Source: Nitrospirota bacterium (lineage in GTDB: Bacteria > NPL-UPA2 > JAADIA01). Taken from it: 33,380 bases of DNA. A program made the translations under genes and the position numbers. Under the pieces are notes generated by a model that was not told the origin of the DNA, made no database searches, and worked only from the letters and a program-made list of their open reading frames with translations. This document shows positions 23,723 through 30,872 of the stretch, piece by piece; position 1 is the first letter of the stretch; each line of letters begins with the position of its first letter. Where the stretch lies: assembly GCA_013151555.1 (NCBI GenBank), contig JAADIA010000096.1, forward strand, positions 3,857 to 37,236, read 5' to 3'.

Positions 23723-24969
23723 AACTTAATTGCTACATCAACCTGAAGAACCTGCTGGTCATTTCCCGATATGTGTCCGGCACTGGTATCTATCGGTTCC
23801 ATGTAATAATAATCGAGCCCTAAGATAATGTTCTTGGCCAAGCCATATTTCAGGGCTACCTCATGACCTTTTACATGGGTATCGCCATCATAAGCATCAG
23901 AATCAGGAAAGGCATCAAGCCAGGCATCCTGTTCAAGACGCCGGTAGAGATATTTAAACTGCCACTGGCCGGCCTTCTTCACCTTCTTCTCCCCGAACTT
24001 AAAGCCAACCACCCATCCCTCATTATTTTTACTAGGGTCGGAAGCCTTCACATATTCACCAAAAAAGGCACCGTAGGACACCCAACCGCCCAAAGGTTCC
24101 TTAATGGTTAACTCGAAGGCCGGGCTTATAGAATTGTAATCATACTTGTGATTTGCTCCGCTCTTGGTGTTGGTATCTGCAGACCCGTTTATATCATAAC
24201 CTTTGGAATTAATCAAGTAGCCGGTAAGGGCAAGCTTTAAACTTTTTTGCTCGCTAAGTTTCCACTTAATCCCCGGCTGAAGATAAGCCATCCAGGGTTC
24301 ATCGGCATTGCTGCTTGACTCATCAAGGACAAAGAAACCCGAGTTCACAAAAAGCTCTGTGCTATAGGTCTCACCGGAAAACACCAGAGCTGCACCTTCA
24401 GGGTTGATATCGCCGTCCCAGAGAAGGTCGGTAGGCTCCCAGAGGATAGGCTTCCTTTTCATCTTACCGCCAAAGAGGGTTATCGATGGGGTTGGAGCGA
24501 ATTCCGCATAAGCATAATCCAACCAGAGGTTTTTGGAAGAAAATGTATCCTGGAATGTCTGGTTGGTTGAGCGGGCATCGTTACTGCTTCCCGAAGCAAA
24601 GCCGGCCGCGATCTTTACTTGATCGGTAACCTTCGCTTCCGTACCCAGCCTGAACCTAACTCTTCCTCTAGCGCGCGCAGCTCTATTATCTTTATCCTTG
24701 TCATCGGCCTGATAACGCAATCTGAGGTCACCCTTCAGTTTCATGGTCCGGATCCATTTAGGCACGCCCTCTTGTTCTTCTTTAGCCTGGTCTTTTTTTA
24801 TTTCCTCTTTTGTTTCTACCAGAACGGCTTTTGCTTCTTTCCGGCTGAGGATTCCTTTCTCTACCAGTTTTGATACCAACACATCGATTTCACTGGCATA
24901 AAGGTTTGTCCCCGGAAGAAGCAAAATCCCCGCGAAAACCAACAAGACCACCTCTTTTACTCGCTTCAT
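23719..24969 (-). CDS. Outer-membrane porin, putatively phosphate-starvation induced
   Basis: A 416-residue protein with a signal peptide ending near TNLYA (residue 25), a short helical N-terminal segment (residues ~26-65, VLVSKLVEKGILSRKEAKAV) and then many alternating beta-strands such as LKGDLRLRYQA and RGRVRFRLGTEAKV. It ends in VDVAIKF, with the C-terminal Phe that the BAM machinery recognises. It fits the family of putative porins (Porin_5-like) with a 16- to 18-strand barrel. Lying between two Pho promoters, in the same direction as the upstream Pho-controlled gene, it may be the phosphate channel across the outer membrane, like OprP in function though not recognisably in sequence. ATG has AAGGAG upstream. 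Confidence 0.82.
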   Translation of the reverse strand: MKRVKEVVLLVFAGILLLPGTNLYASEIDVLVSKLVEKGILSRKEAKAVLVETKEEIKKDQAKEEQEGVPKWIRTMKLKGDLRLRYQADDKDKDNRAARARGRVRFRLGTEAKVTDQVKIAAGFASGSSNDARSTNQTFQDTFSSKNLWLDYAYAEFAPTPSITLFGGKMKRKPILWEPTDLLWDGDINPEGAALVFSGETYSTELFVNSGFFVLDESSSNADEPWMAYLQPGIKWKLSEQKSLKLALTGYLINSKGYDINGSADTNTKSGANHKYDYNSISPAFELTIKEPLGGWVSYGAFFGEYVKASDPSKNNEGWVVGFKFGEKKVKKAGQWQFKYLYRRLEQDAWLDAFPDSDAYDGDTHVKGHEVALKYGLAKNIILGLDYYYMEPIDTSAGHISGNDQQVLQVDVAIKF

Positions 24970-25050
24970 ATATTCTTCTCCTTCCTTTTACTTCGTTAAC
25001 ATTACCCTCAAAACTCTTATACCGACTGCCTCAGTTCAGTACCTCCTTTC

Positions 25051-25359
25051 TCAGTCTGTTTCGTCTTCTATTCCGGTTTCCATGCTATCGTCCAGCACCA
25101 ATTTACCTTCTTCATTGAGCTTGAAATCTACTTTTTCCCATTGGACATCCTGGGGCAGCTCGGTTATTACCGCTATCTTTTCCCAGGGGAAACAACGTAC
25201 TTGAATTCCTCCTGTCTTGACATCTTTTCTGAAATGGTAAGTCTGGCAACGCATACGTAAATATTGAGCATGCTCTTCCAGGACTTCTCCTACTGCCACA
25301 TGATTCTTGGCCTCAGGATAATCTTTTCCCATCCTTACCTTGACAATTTTATTCATCAT
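25051..25359 (-). CDS. Unknown small protein, first gene behind a Pho box
   Basis: I do not recognise this 102-residue protein. It has no signal peptide and no membrane helix. The N-terminal part is basic (IVKVRMGKDYPEAKNH), the middle has two cysteines (RMRCQTYHFRK and IQVRCFPWEKIAVI), and the C-terminal quarter is very acidic, ending DDSMETGIEDETD. The strand-rich pattern could be a small beta fold. ATG at 25359 (or the next codon) has AGGAGGT 7 bases upstream. A Pho box with a -10 lies 24 bases upstream, and the porin follows after 81 bases, so it should be made during phosphate starvation along with the porin. Confidence 0.75.
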   Translation of the reverse strand: MMNKIVKVRMGKDYPEAKNHVAVGEVLEEHAQYLRMRCQTYHFRKDVKTGGIQVRCFPWEKIAVITELPQDVQWEKVDFKLNEEGKLVLDDSMETGIEDETD

Positions 25360-25382
25360 CTGTTTCACCTCCTTTCTTTTTT

Positions 25383-25436
25383 AGTATACTTAATAAGTAT
25401 TACCGCATTATGACAACAATGTTAAGATTTGATTAA
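25383..25436 (-). promoter_or_regulatory. Second Pho box and promoter (unknown protein / porin unit)
   Basis: On the minus strand four half-sites at 11-base spacing: TTAATC (25431-25436), TTAACA (25420-25425), GTCATA (25409-25414) and GTAATA (25398-25403). Nine bases later comes TATACT (25383-25388). Spacing is identical to that of the pstS promoter, and CAAATCTTAACA is shared base for base. Confidence 0.8.
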
Positions 25437-25607
25437 GTCTCAACAAGGAAGAGAGCGTGGGAGGTACCTCCACCGTTTGTCTCAGGCGGACGAATCCGTG
25501 GGGACAAAGAAGGTCTGCGTAAATAATCCGGATAAAAAGTATCCTTGGAAATTATGACAGGAAAAATGCGGGCAGCTTTAAACTTAAGGAAGTTTGAGAA
25601 ATAAATC
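25437..25607. other. Intergenic gap with palindrome and hairpin, downstream of phoR
   Basis: This 171-base stretch has a perfect 12-base palindrome GGAGGTACCTCC (25460-25471) and a hairpin in which TTTGTC (25476-25481) pairs with GACAAA (25503-25508) and CGGA (25487) with TCCG (25495). No T-run and no open frame of note. It may be a degenerate repeat or the end of the phoR transcript; I cannot assign a class. Confidence 0.35.
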
Positions 25608-27041
25608 TTAGGTGGAGAGATGCTGGGTGATAGGAAGAGTGAAAAAGAACTTTGAACCTTTCCCGGGTTCGCTTTCCACCCCTACGGTTCCGCCGTGAGC
25701 GCGGACGATATGCTTAACTATAGCCAAACCTAAACCTGTTCCTCCCAGTTCCCGGGAGCGGGCTTTGTCCACACGGTAGAATCGTTCAAAGAGCCGGGAT
25801 AGATGTTCCCGGGGAATACCAATGCCGGTATCGGACACCTCAATCCTTATATTGCCGTTGTTATTAAGAGCGGTAAAGCATATCTTCCCTCCCTCAGGAG
25901 TAAACTTGATAGCGTTATCCAGAAGATTTCCCAGAACCCGTTCTATCCTTTCGCTATCTGCTGTTAGGTGAGGAAAATTCGGAGGAATATTCACTTCAAT
26001 CGTAAGTGCCTTTCGCTCTATCTTCTTCCGGAAATTAGAGACTACCTCGTCTATCAGTTCTTTAAAATTTATAGACTGGAATTCCATTTTAATCTCTTGA
26101 GACTCTATCCGGGAAAGGTGAAGAAGGTCATTAATAAGACTATTCAGTCTATCAGCATGTTTTTCAATGATCTTTAGAAAACGAACTTTAGCTTCCGGGT
26201 CATCAATAGCTCCTTCTTTGAGAGTTTCGACGAATCCTCTAATAGAGGTAAGAGGAGTTCGCAGTTCATGGGAAACATTGGCGACGAACTCGACTCGCAT
26301 CTTTTCTAACTTTTTAATTCCCGTAATATCATGCAATACAGCTACTGCCCCCCAGACTTTTTCTTTATCTCCCAGCGGAACAGCGTGAACTTCGAAGATC
26401 CTCTCTTGAGGGAAGAGCAGAGTTAAATCTCTTGAAAACAGTTCTCCTTTGCTTAAGGCCTCTTTCAGAAGACTATTCAGTTCGTTATTTCTGAGTATTT
26501 CCCAGCAGAATTCTCCGATTACTTTATCTTGGGAGAGAGAAAATATATTTTCGGAAGCGGAATTGAAAAGGATGACCCTTTCTTCTTTATCAACAGCGAC
26601 TACTCCCTCAACGATACTGGAAAGTATGGCCAATATCTCGTCTCTGTCCTTGGTGATAGTCCGTATCCTGTTTTTAAGTTCTTTTGACATTCGGTTAAGA
26701 GCATCCGCCAGTTGACCTATCTCATCCTTAGAATCGACCCTTAGCTTTCTGGTGAAATTGCCCCTTGCCATATCTAAAGAAATCTTAGTCATTTCTCTAA
26801 GAGGTTTAGTAACCGTGCGGGCAACCAGGAACCCTATCCCCAGGGCAAGGAGAGAACCCAATACCGCTCCCAGGAACATCATGTTCCGGATAATAGCCTC
26901 GGATTTTAAACTTGCGGCAATCCTTTCAACATAATAATTCTCAAAGTAAATACTTACAAAAAATCCAAATGCCACCATACAGATAATTGCTAAACCGGCA
27001 TAGGTTAAAAATAATTTCCAGAAGATTTTTCCTCGAAGCAT
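25608..27041 (-). CDS. phoR: PhoR-like sensor histidine kinase
   Basis: A 477-residue kinase: two membrane helices (residues ~8-30 and ~50-70), a HAMP domain (ARTVTKPLREMTKISLDMAR to LADALNRMSKEL), a PAS domain (ILAILSSIVEGVVAVDKEER...), the HisKA His in NVSHELRTPLTSIRGF near residue 258, then ATPase boxes (NLLDNAIKFTP, VSDTGIGIPRE, ELGGTGLGLAIVKHIV). It matches PhoR, which phosphorylates PhoB. Only about 20 residues lie between the two helices, so there is no extracytoplasmic sensing domain; signal input would have to come through PstSCAB-PhoU. No response regulator gene is adjacent. ATG at 27041 is preferred; a TTG at 27056 is possible. Confidence 0.85.
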   Translation of the reverse strand: MLRGKIFWKLFLTYAGLAIICMVAFGFFVSIYFENYYVERIAASLKSEAIIRNMMFLGAVLGSLLALGIGFLVARTVTKPLREMTKISLDMARGNFTRKLRVDSKDEIGQLADALNRMSKELKNRIRTITKDRDEILAILSSIVEGVVAVDKEERVILFNSASENIFSLSQDKVIGEFCWEILRNNELNSLLKEALSKGELFSRDLTLLFPQERIFEVHAVPLGDKEKVWGAVAVLHDITGIKKLEKMRVEFVANVSHELRTPLTSIRGFVETLKEGAIDDPEAKVRFLKIIEKHADRLNSLINDLLHLSRIESQEIKMEFQSINFKELIDEVVSNFRKKIERKALTIEVNIPPNFPHLTADSERIERVLGNLLDNAIKFTPEGGKICFTALNNNGNIRIEVSDTGIGIPREHLSRLFERFYRVDKARSRELGGTGLGLAIVKHIVRAHGGTVGVESEPGKGSKFFFTLPITQHLST

Positions 27042-27110
27042 ATTACTATTCCCCAATGTCCTTTTCCTAATCTTTCTTTCCTTAATATATTAACAAGAAA
27101 GTCGGAGATA

Positions 27111-27518
27111 TCAAGAAATAAAATCCTCTATCCTGGACATCAGTTCCTTCCTGATTTGCCGGAAGGTTTTGAGTTTCTCCTCTTCGCTTCCCTCTGCTTG
27201 AGCGGGATCCTTCAGGTCCCAATGGATGCTTTTCGTCCTTCCGGGAAAAATAGGGCAGGTCTCATTTGCCTGATTACAGACAGTAATGATGTAATCAAAC
27301 TCCTGATTAAGAAATTTATTTACGGACTTTGAACTGTGTCCGGAGATGTCTACGCCGATTTCTTCCATTATCTTTACAGCAAGAGGATTGACCGGATGGG
27401 GGTTAGTTCCAGCACTGGCAACCTCAAAGGAATCCTTTGCTTTATGCCTGAGGAGTCCCTCGGCCATCTGACTGCGGCAGGAATTGCCCGTACAGAGAAA
27501 AAGAACTTTTTTTTTCAT
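27111..27518 (-). CDS. arsC: Arsenate reductase, thioredoxin-coupled LMW-phosphatase type
   Basis: A 135-residue protein with the CX5R phosphatase loop CTGNSCRS (Cys9, Arg15) and the redox pair in VCNQANETCPIFPG (Cys81, Cys88), plus the catalytic Asp in DLKDPA. The three cysteines and the length match ArsC of the Bacillus/Staphylococcus type, which reduces arsenate to arsenite using thioredoxin. The usual VCD-x-A reads VCNQA here. ATG at 27518 has GAGAGGTGG just upstream. It shares the strand with phoR, 69 bases downstream, and may be co-transcribed with it. No ars efflux pump is in the window. Confidence 0.9.
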   Translation of the reverse strand: MKKKVLFLCTGNSCRSQMAEGLLRHKAKDSFEVASAGTNPHPVNPLAVKIMEEIGVDISGHSSKSVNKFLNQEFDYIITVCNQANETCPIFPGRTKSIHWDLKDPAQAEGSEEEKLKTFRQIRKELMSRIEDFIS

Positions 27519-27600
27519 TTTACCACCTCTCAAGTTTTCTTAAACCTAAATATCTCTTCCTTATTTATTGTTAACTCCTTTATATTCTCGTATTCGATTA

Positions 27601-27636
27601 TAGGTATATAATACCTAAAAAGAAAATTCCTGTCAA
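27601..27636 (-). promoter_or_regulatory. Promoter of arsC with palindromic operator candidate
   Basis: On the minus strand TTGACA (27631-27636) and TATTAT (27608-27613) are 17 bases apart. The perfect palindrome TAGGTAT-ATA-ATACCTA (27601-27617) covers the -10, so a repressor binding here would block the promoter. The regulator is not identified. Confidence 0.68.
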
Positions 27637-27686
27637 GGACAAATAAGAAAGGTCTTAAAATTATGGTAAAAGCGAGAAATTTCTTC

Positions 27687-27715
27687 TTGTGGATATCGAA
27701 GAGGTATGGTATAAA
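27687..27715 (+). promoter_or_regulatory. Candidate promoter of the beta-sandwich protein gene
   Basis: TTGTGG (27687-27692) and TATAAA (27710-27715) are 17 bases apart, about 70 bases upstream of the ATG at 27785. The -35 is a partial match only. Confidence 0.35.
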
Positions 27716-27784
27716 AGGATATAATGTGAATTGATGGAAAAAGATAGAAAATCTAAGGGAGAAAAAAAGATAGGAGGTTACAAG

Positions 27785-28357
27785 ATGCACAAGGAGCATA
27801 AGATTGTCATCTTTGTTATCGTGGTTCTTATAGGGTTAGCTTTTGGATTTGGACTGGCACGGCAGTTCAAAGTGTTGAATCCGGAAAAGCTTCTGGAACA
27901 GGCAGGTGTTAAGGAACTCTTCTATTTTGAGACTGATGGCGATCTGCAGCGTTTGGAGAGACGAGATTTCACTCCCAAACTCTCTATGGACCATGTTACG
28001 CAAGGGATGTACTCACTGGAGGTTACTTTCCCCGCTGGAGGGGGTAATTTAAGCTCCTGGCGGCAATTCATCCAGAACTGGGCGGATAGTGATATCTTTA
28101 GCTTTGATGTCTATAACGATGAATATTCCAATGTCATTCTTAAGGTAATAATTATTGATGAGGCCGGGAAGAAGTTTGAGAAAGATTTTGTTCTTTCTTC
28201 TGGCGCTAATAGTATTGAGGTTAAGATTAAGGATATTGCCAAAGTTATCGATGTTACCCGGGTTAAGCAGTTGGTTCTGGAAGTGAAGGAAGCCGGGGAA
28301 ACCACCCTTTTCTTCGACAACATGAAACTGGAGAAACAGAAAAACGAGGGAACCTAA
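27785..28357 (+). CDS. Membrane-anchored beta-sandwich (carbohydrate-binding-like) protein
   Basis: A 190-residue protein with an N-terminal membrane helix (residues ~7-25, IVIFVIVVLIGLAFGFGLA) that could be an anchor or an uncleaved signal. The rest is beta-rich: LFYFETDGDLQRLERRDF, MYSLEVTFPAGG, FSFDVYNDEYSNVILKV and TTLFFDNMKLE resemble galactose-binding-like/CBM jelly-roll domains, where the last motif (FFDN) is common. A sugar ligand is possible but unproven. ATG at 27785 has AGGAGGT 8 bases upstream; an earlier in-frame ATG at 27731 has none. It is transcribed towards the exopolysaccharide locus, which suggests but does not show a link. Confidence 0.72.
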   Translation: MHKEHKIVIFVIVVLIGLAFGFGLARQFKVLNPEKLLEQAGVKELFYFETDGDLQRLERRDFTPKLSMDHVTQGMYSLEVTFPAGGGNLSSWRQFIQNWADSDIFSFDVYNDEYSNVILKVIIIDEAGKKFEKDFVLSSGANSIEVKIKDIAKVIDVTRVKQLVLEVKEAGETTLFFDNMKLEKQKNEGT

Positions 28358-28375
28358 AAACCGGAGCCCTTTTAC

Positions 28376-28426
28376 TTGTTTGTTAACTGGAGCACTGGAG
28401 CACTTTTATTTATTTGTTTGTTAACT
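28376..28426. repeat. Short direct repeat between convergent genes
   Basis: TTGTTTGTTAACT occurs at 28376-28388 and 28414-28426 (period 38), with GGAGCACT repeated in between. No hairpin with a T-run is clear. Role unknown. Confidence 0.55.
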
Positions 28427-28438
28427 TGAGTTTTTAGT

Positions 28439-29830
28439 TTACCGTGCTCCCTTCCCGAAGAGAACAACTTTAACTGTGTCAAAGAGGATAGCAAAATCCA
28501 GAGCCGAGCACATGTGTTTAACATAATAAAGGTCATACTGAAGTTTCTCGATAGCATCCTCAACAGTGGCGCCATAAGGGTACTTGATTTGAGCTAATCC
28601 GGTTATTCCCGGTTTCACGGAATGCCGGAGAGCATAAAAAGGTATTTCCTTCTTTAATCGTTCCACAAAATAAGGTCTTTCCGGGCGAGGCCCGACGAAA
28701 CTCATATTCCCTTTAAGGACATTTATCATTTGAGGGGTTTCATCTATCCGAAGTTTGCGCAGAATCCTGCCTGCCCGAGTTACACGGGGGTCTACATCTT
28801 TGGCCCATACCGGGATGCCTCCTGTTTCGGCATTCTGCTTCATGGAACGAAACTTATAAAGATTGAACACTTTCCCGCCTTCTCCTACTCTTTCCTGTTT
28901 AAAAAAGATCGGACCCGGAGAATCAAGCTTGATTAGAAGCATAGCTAAAAGGGAAACCGGCGCTGAAAGAAGCAGGTACAGCGAGGAGAAAAAAATTCCT
29001 GTCATCCGTTTAATGAACCGGGCGGTATCGGATTTCCGGAAGCCGTCAGCAAAGATAAGGTCGCTCGGCCTTAATCCGGCAATAAGTATCTTGCCGGCAA
29101 TTTGTTCGTAGAAATTTGGACCCGATTCAATTTGGACCCCTTTAATACTATATTCAAGGAGAGTGCTGATGGGAAGTTTCCCTCTTCTCTCGCTAAGAGC
29201 CAGGACAATCCGGTCAATTTCATATTCTTTAATTATGCGACCAGAATCTTGATAGCTGCCTAAAAGGGGGATGTGTGAACTCTTTGGGTCGAAGCTCTTT
29301 GGATTCTCCACAAGAAGACCAATTATTCTAAAACCCGAATACATCCGTTCGGACAGTTCCTGAATAATCTTATTAGCTAATTCCCCCGTGCCTATAATCA
29401 AAACCCGCTCAGAGAACCTTCCCCGCCGGAGTACCCATCCGTAAAGAAGCCGCCAGGAAACTACCAAGATGAAGATGATAACGATACTGATTAAAAATAT
29501 TCCCCGACTAATAATCAACTGAGGCAAGAAAGCATAAAGCAATCCCAGAAGAATAGAAGTTGCTCCAATAGCCTGGATTAAGCGAAAAGAAAGCTCGCGG
29601 GAGTTTCTGATGACTTTAAAATCATAGAGCTCACTGTAGTAAAGACACATCTGGGTGATTCCGGTAATCAGGGCAATCTTCAGGAAAACATGGTGAATTC
29701 TTATCACTCGTTCCCAGATGCCATAGAGCCGGAAATAAGATGCCAGGGTGATGGAGATAAAAATTAAAATGGTTTCCGTAAGGAAAAGAACTGTTTTCCT
29801 TACGGAATGATGTTGAGTAAAAAGTGCCAC
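28439..29830 (-). CDS. Polyprenyl-phosphate sugar-1-phosphate transferase (exosortase-associated type)
   Basis: A 463-residue protein. The N-terminal half has four to five membrane helices and a Rossmann-like domain (RVLIIGTGELANKII, IDRIVLALSERRGKLP). The C-terminal half is the bacterial sugar transferase domain: a further helix, LLIKLDSPGPIFFKQERVG, LYKFRSMKQNAE, LRKLRIDETPQMINVLKG, MSFVGPRPERPYFV and HSVKPGITGLAQIKYPYG. These enzymes put the first sugar phosphate on undecaprenyl phosphate to begin exopolysaccharide synthesis. The match is to the subgroup found with PEP-CTERM/exosortase loci, consistent with its neighbours. GTG at 29830 has AAGGA 9 bases upstream. Confidence 0.92.
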   Translation of the reverse strand: MALFTQHHSVRKTVLFLTETILIFISITLASYFRLYGIWERVIRIHHVFLKIALITGITQMCLYYSELYDFKVIRNSRELSFRLIQAIGATSILLGLLYAFLPQLIISRGIFLISIVIIFILVVSWRLLYGWVLRRGRFSERVLIIGTGELANKIIQELSERMYSGFRIIGLLVENPKSFDPKSSHIPLLGSYQDSGRIIKEYEIDRIVLALSERRGKLPISTLLEYSIKGVQIESGPNFYEQIAGKILIAGLRPSDLIFADGFRKSDTARFIKRMTGIFFSSLYLLLSAPVSLLAMLLIKLDSPGPIFFKQERVGEGGKVFNLYKFRSMKQNAETGGIPVWAKDVDPRVTRAGRILRKLRIDETPQMINVLKGNMSFVGPRPERPYFVERLKKEIPFYALRHSVKPGITGLAQIKYPYGATVEDAIEKLQYDLYYVKHMCSALDFAILFDTVKVVLFGKGAR

Positions 29831-30158
29831 GCGCTTTTTTCCTTATTGTTATCTATCTTAACTTGAATTGTTCGTTAACTCACTTAAAATAATATATCGT
29901 CTTTTCGCGATGATGTCAAGGTGTTTAAACACGGTGGTAGCGTAGGTGAGAACCAATGTCTATGAGAGATAATTACCATAGTGGGAAAGAGCACTCTCAA
30001 AAGAAACATAATATAGCATCCTGATAGACATAGCTAATTCTTTCAGGCCCTTTCTTTAGATATGATAACCTTAGAGGAGGTAGGAAGCGAAGGGTAGTTT
30101 TGAGTTCCTTCTTCAATTTAATATTATCTTTACTGCCTTTAACTTTGTGCCTTTGTGC
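29831..30158. other. 328-base gap between the sugar transferase and EpsI genes
   Basis: Apart from a promoter and a palindrome at 29891-29932 and a GGCAC-type repeat at its EpsI end (30141-30179), I see no gene or RNA. The middle, about 29950-30130, shows no open frame of substance and no clear structure. Confidence 0.5.
29891..29932 (-). promoter_or_regulatory. Promoter and palindromic site upstream of the sugar transferase
   Basis: On the minus strand TTGACA (29914-29919) and TATATT (29891-29896) are 17 bases apart. One base upstream of the -35 lies the perfect 12-base palindrome GTGTTTAAACAC (29921-29932), a good position for an activator. The exosortase promoter has the same -35, spacing and -10. 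Confidence 0.68.
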
Positions 30159-30179
30159 TTATTCCTTTATGCCTTTTTG
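30141..30179. repeat. GGCAC-type repeat overlapping the 3' end of the EpsI gene
   Basis: On the minus strand AAAAAGGCATAAAGGAATAA and AGCACAAAGGCACAAAGTT form degenerate repeats of the type seen at 22508-22625. The last EpsI codons (QKGIKE) and its stop lie within it. Confidence 0.55.
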
Positions 30180-30872
30180 TACCTGTCCCTCAGATCCCAG
30201 GGTGTTTTTCTGAGACACTCGATTGGTATACTCGGGGAGAATAGGTATTATCTGCTGAATAAAGCTTGTAGCTACGGCCATGGTTTTTTCAAGATCGTCA
30301 TCAACTAACGGCATAGCTAACCGGACCATGGTGGTAGGACTATCTTTTCCTTTGATGGTATCCCAGAGGAGATATAAGGAACTCTTGTAATAATTAGCCA
30401 TTAGCCTATCCCCGACACTAAACCAGTAAAGAAAGAGAACTCTTCCCCGGGGAGTTTTTCCCAGAAACATATTTGTTTCTAACTGAGGAGCATTCTTCTC
30501 CTTTGATAAAGGAATATATTCAATGCCGGACTTAACAATAGTGTTCCCTGCAGCGACAAAGGATACCTCCGGAGGATGAAACCCCCGGCTGGTCCTTTCC
30601 GAGTAAATTACCAGGAAATCTACAACCTCATCTTTTGCTTTAGAATTAACATACAACCGGGATAGAATAGTCTTTGTCTCCAGGACGGCATAGACTAACT
30701 TGCGTTGCCCCAGTTTTATATCCTTGCCTTTCCAGGAGCCGATAGTCAAAGGAAATTGGTCCAGCTTGACTTTGTAACTTGTGGGTCGTGACCGGAACAA
30801 TCCCTGGGAAAGTAAGGCTGTTGCCAACAACATCCCTATGACGACGAAATATTTCGCTTGCGATTTTCCCAT
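30159..30872 (-). CDS. EpsI-like exosortase-associated protein
   Basis: A 237-residue protein with an N-terminal membrane helix (residues ~6-24) and a domain like EpsI/DUF3485: DQFPLTIGSWKGKDI near the start, then FHPPEVSFVAAGNTI and LYWFSVGDRLMANYYKSSLY. EpsI proteins accompany exosortases in exopolysaccharide loci, sometimes fused to them; their reaction is not established. The family pattern, as I know it, is HxPExC...GW; here Ser104 replaces the Cys and Asn110 the Trp. ATG at 30872 is chosen over a GTG at 30884. The gene overlaps the end of the exosortase gene by 37 bases, so the two are translated together. The C-terminal tail is encoded by a short repeat. Confidence 0.82.
   Translation of the reverse strand: MGKSQAKYFVVIGMLLATALLSQGLFRSRPTSYKVKLDQFPLTIGSWKGKDIKLGQRKLVYAVLETKTILSRLYVNSKAKDEVVDFLVIYSERTSRGFHPPEVSFVAAGNTIVKSGIEYIPLSKEKNAPQLETNMFLGKTPRGRVLFLYWFSVGDRLMANYYKSSLYLLWDTIKGKDSPTTMVRLAMPLVDDDLEKTMAVATSFIQQIIPILPEYTNRVSQKNTLGSEGQVQKGIKE

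Noticed and set aside
27731-27784. Earlier in-frame ATG of the beta-sandwich protein
   Set aside because: No ribosome site before 27731, whereas AGGAGGT lies 8 bases before the ATG at 27785.
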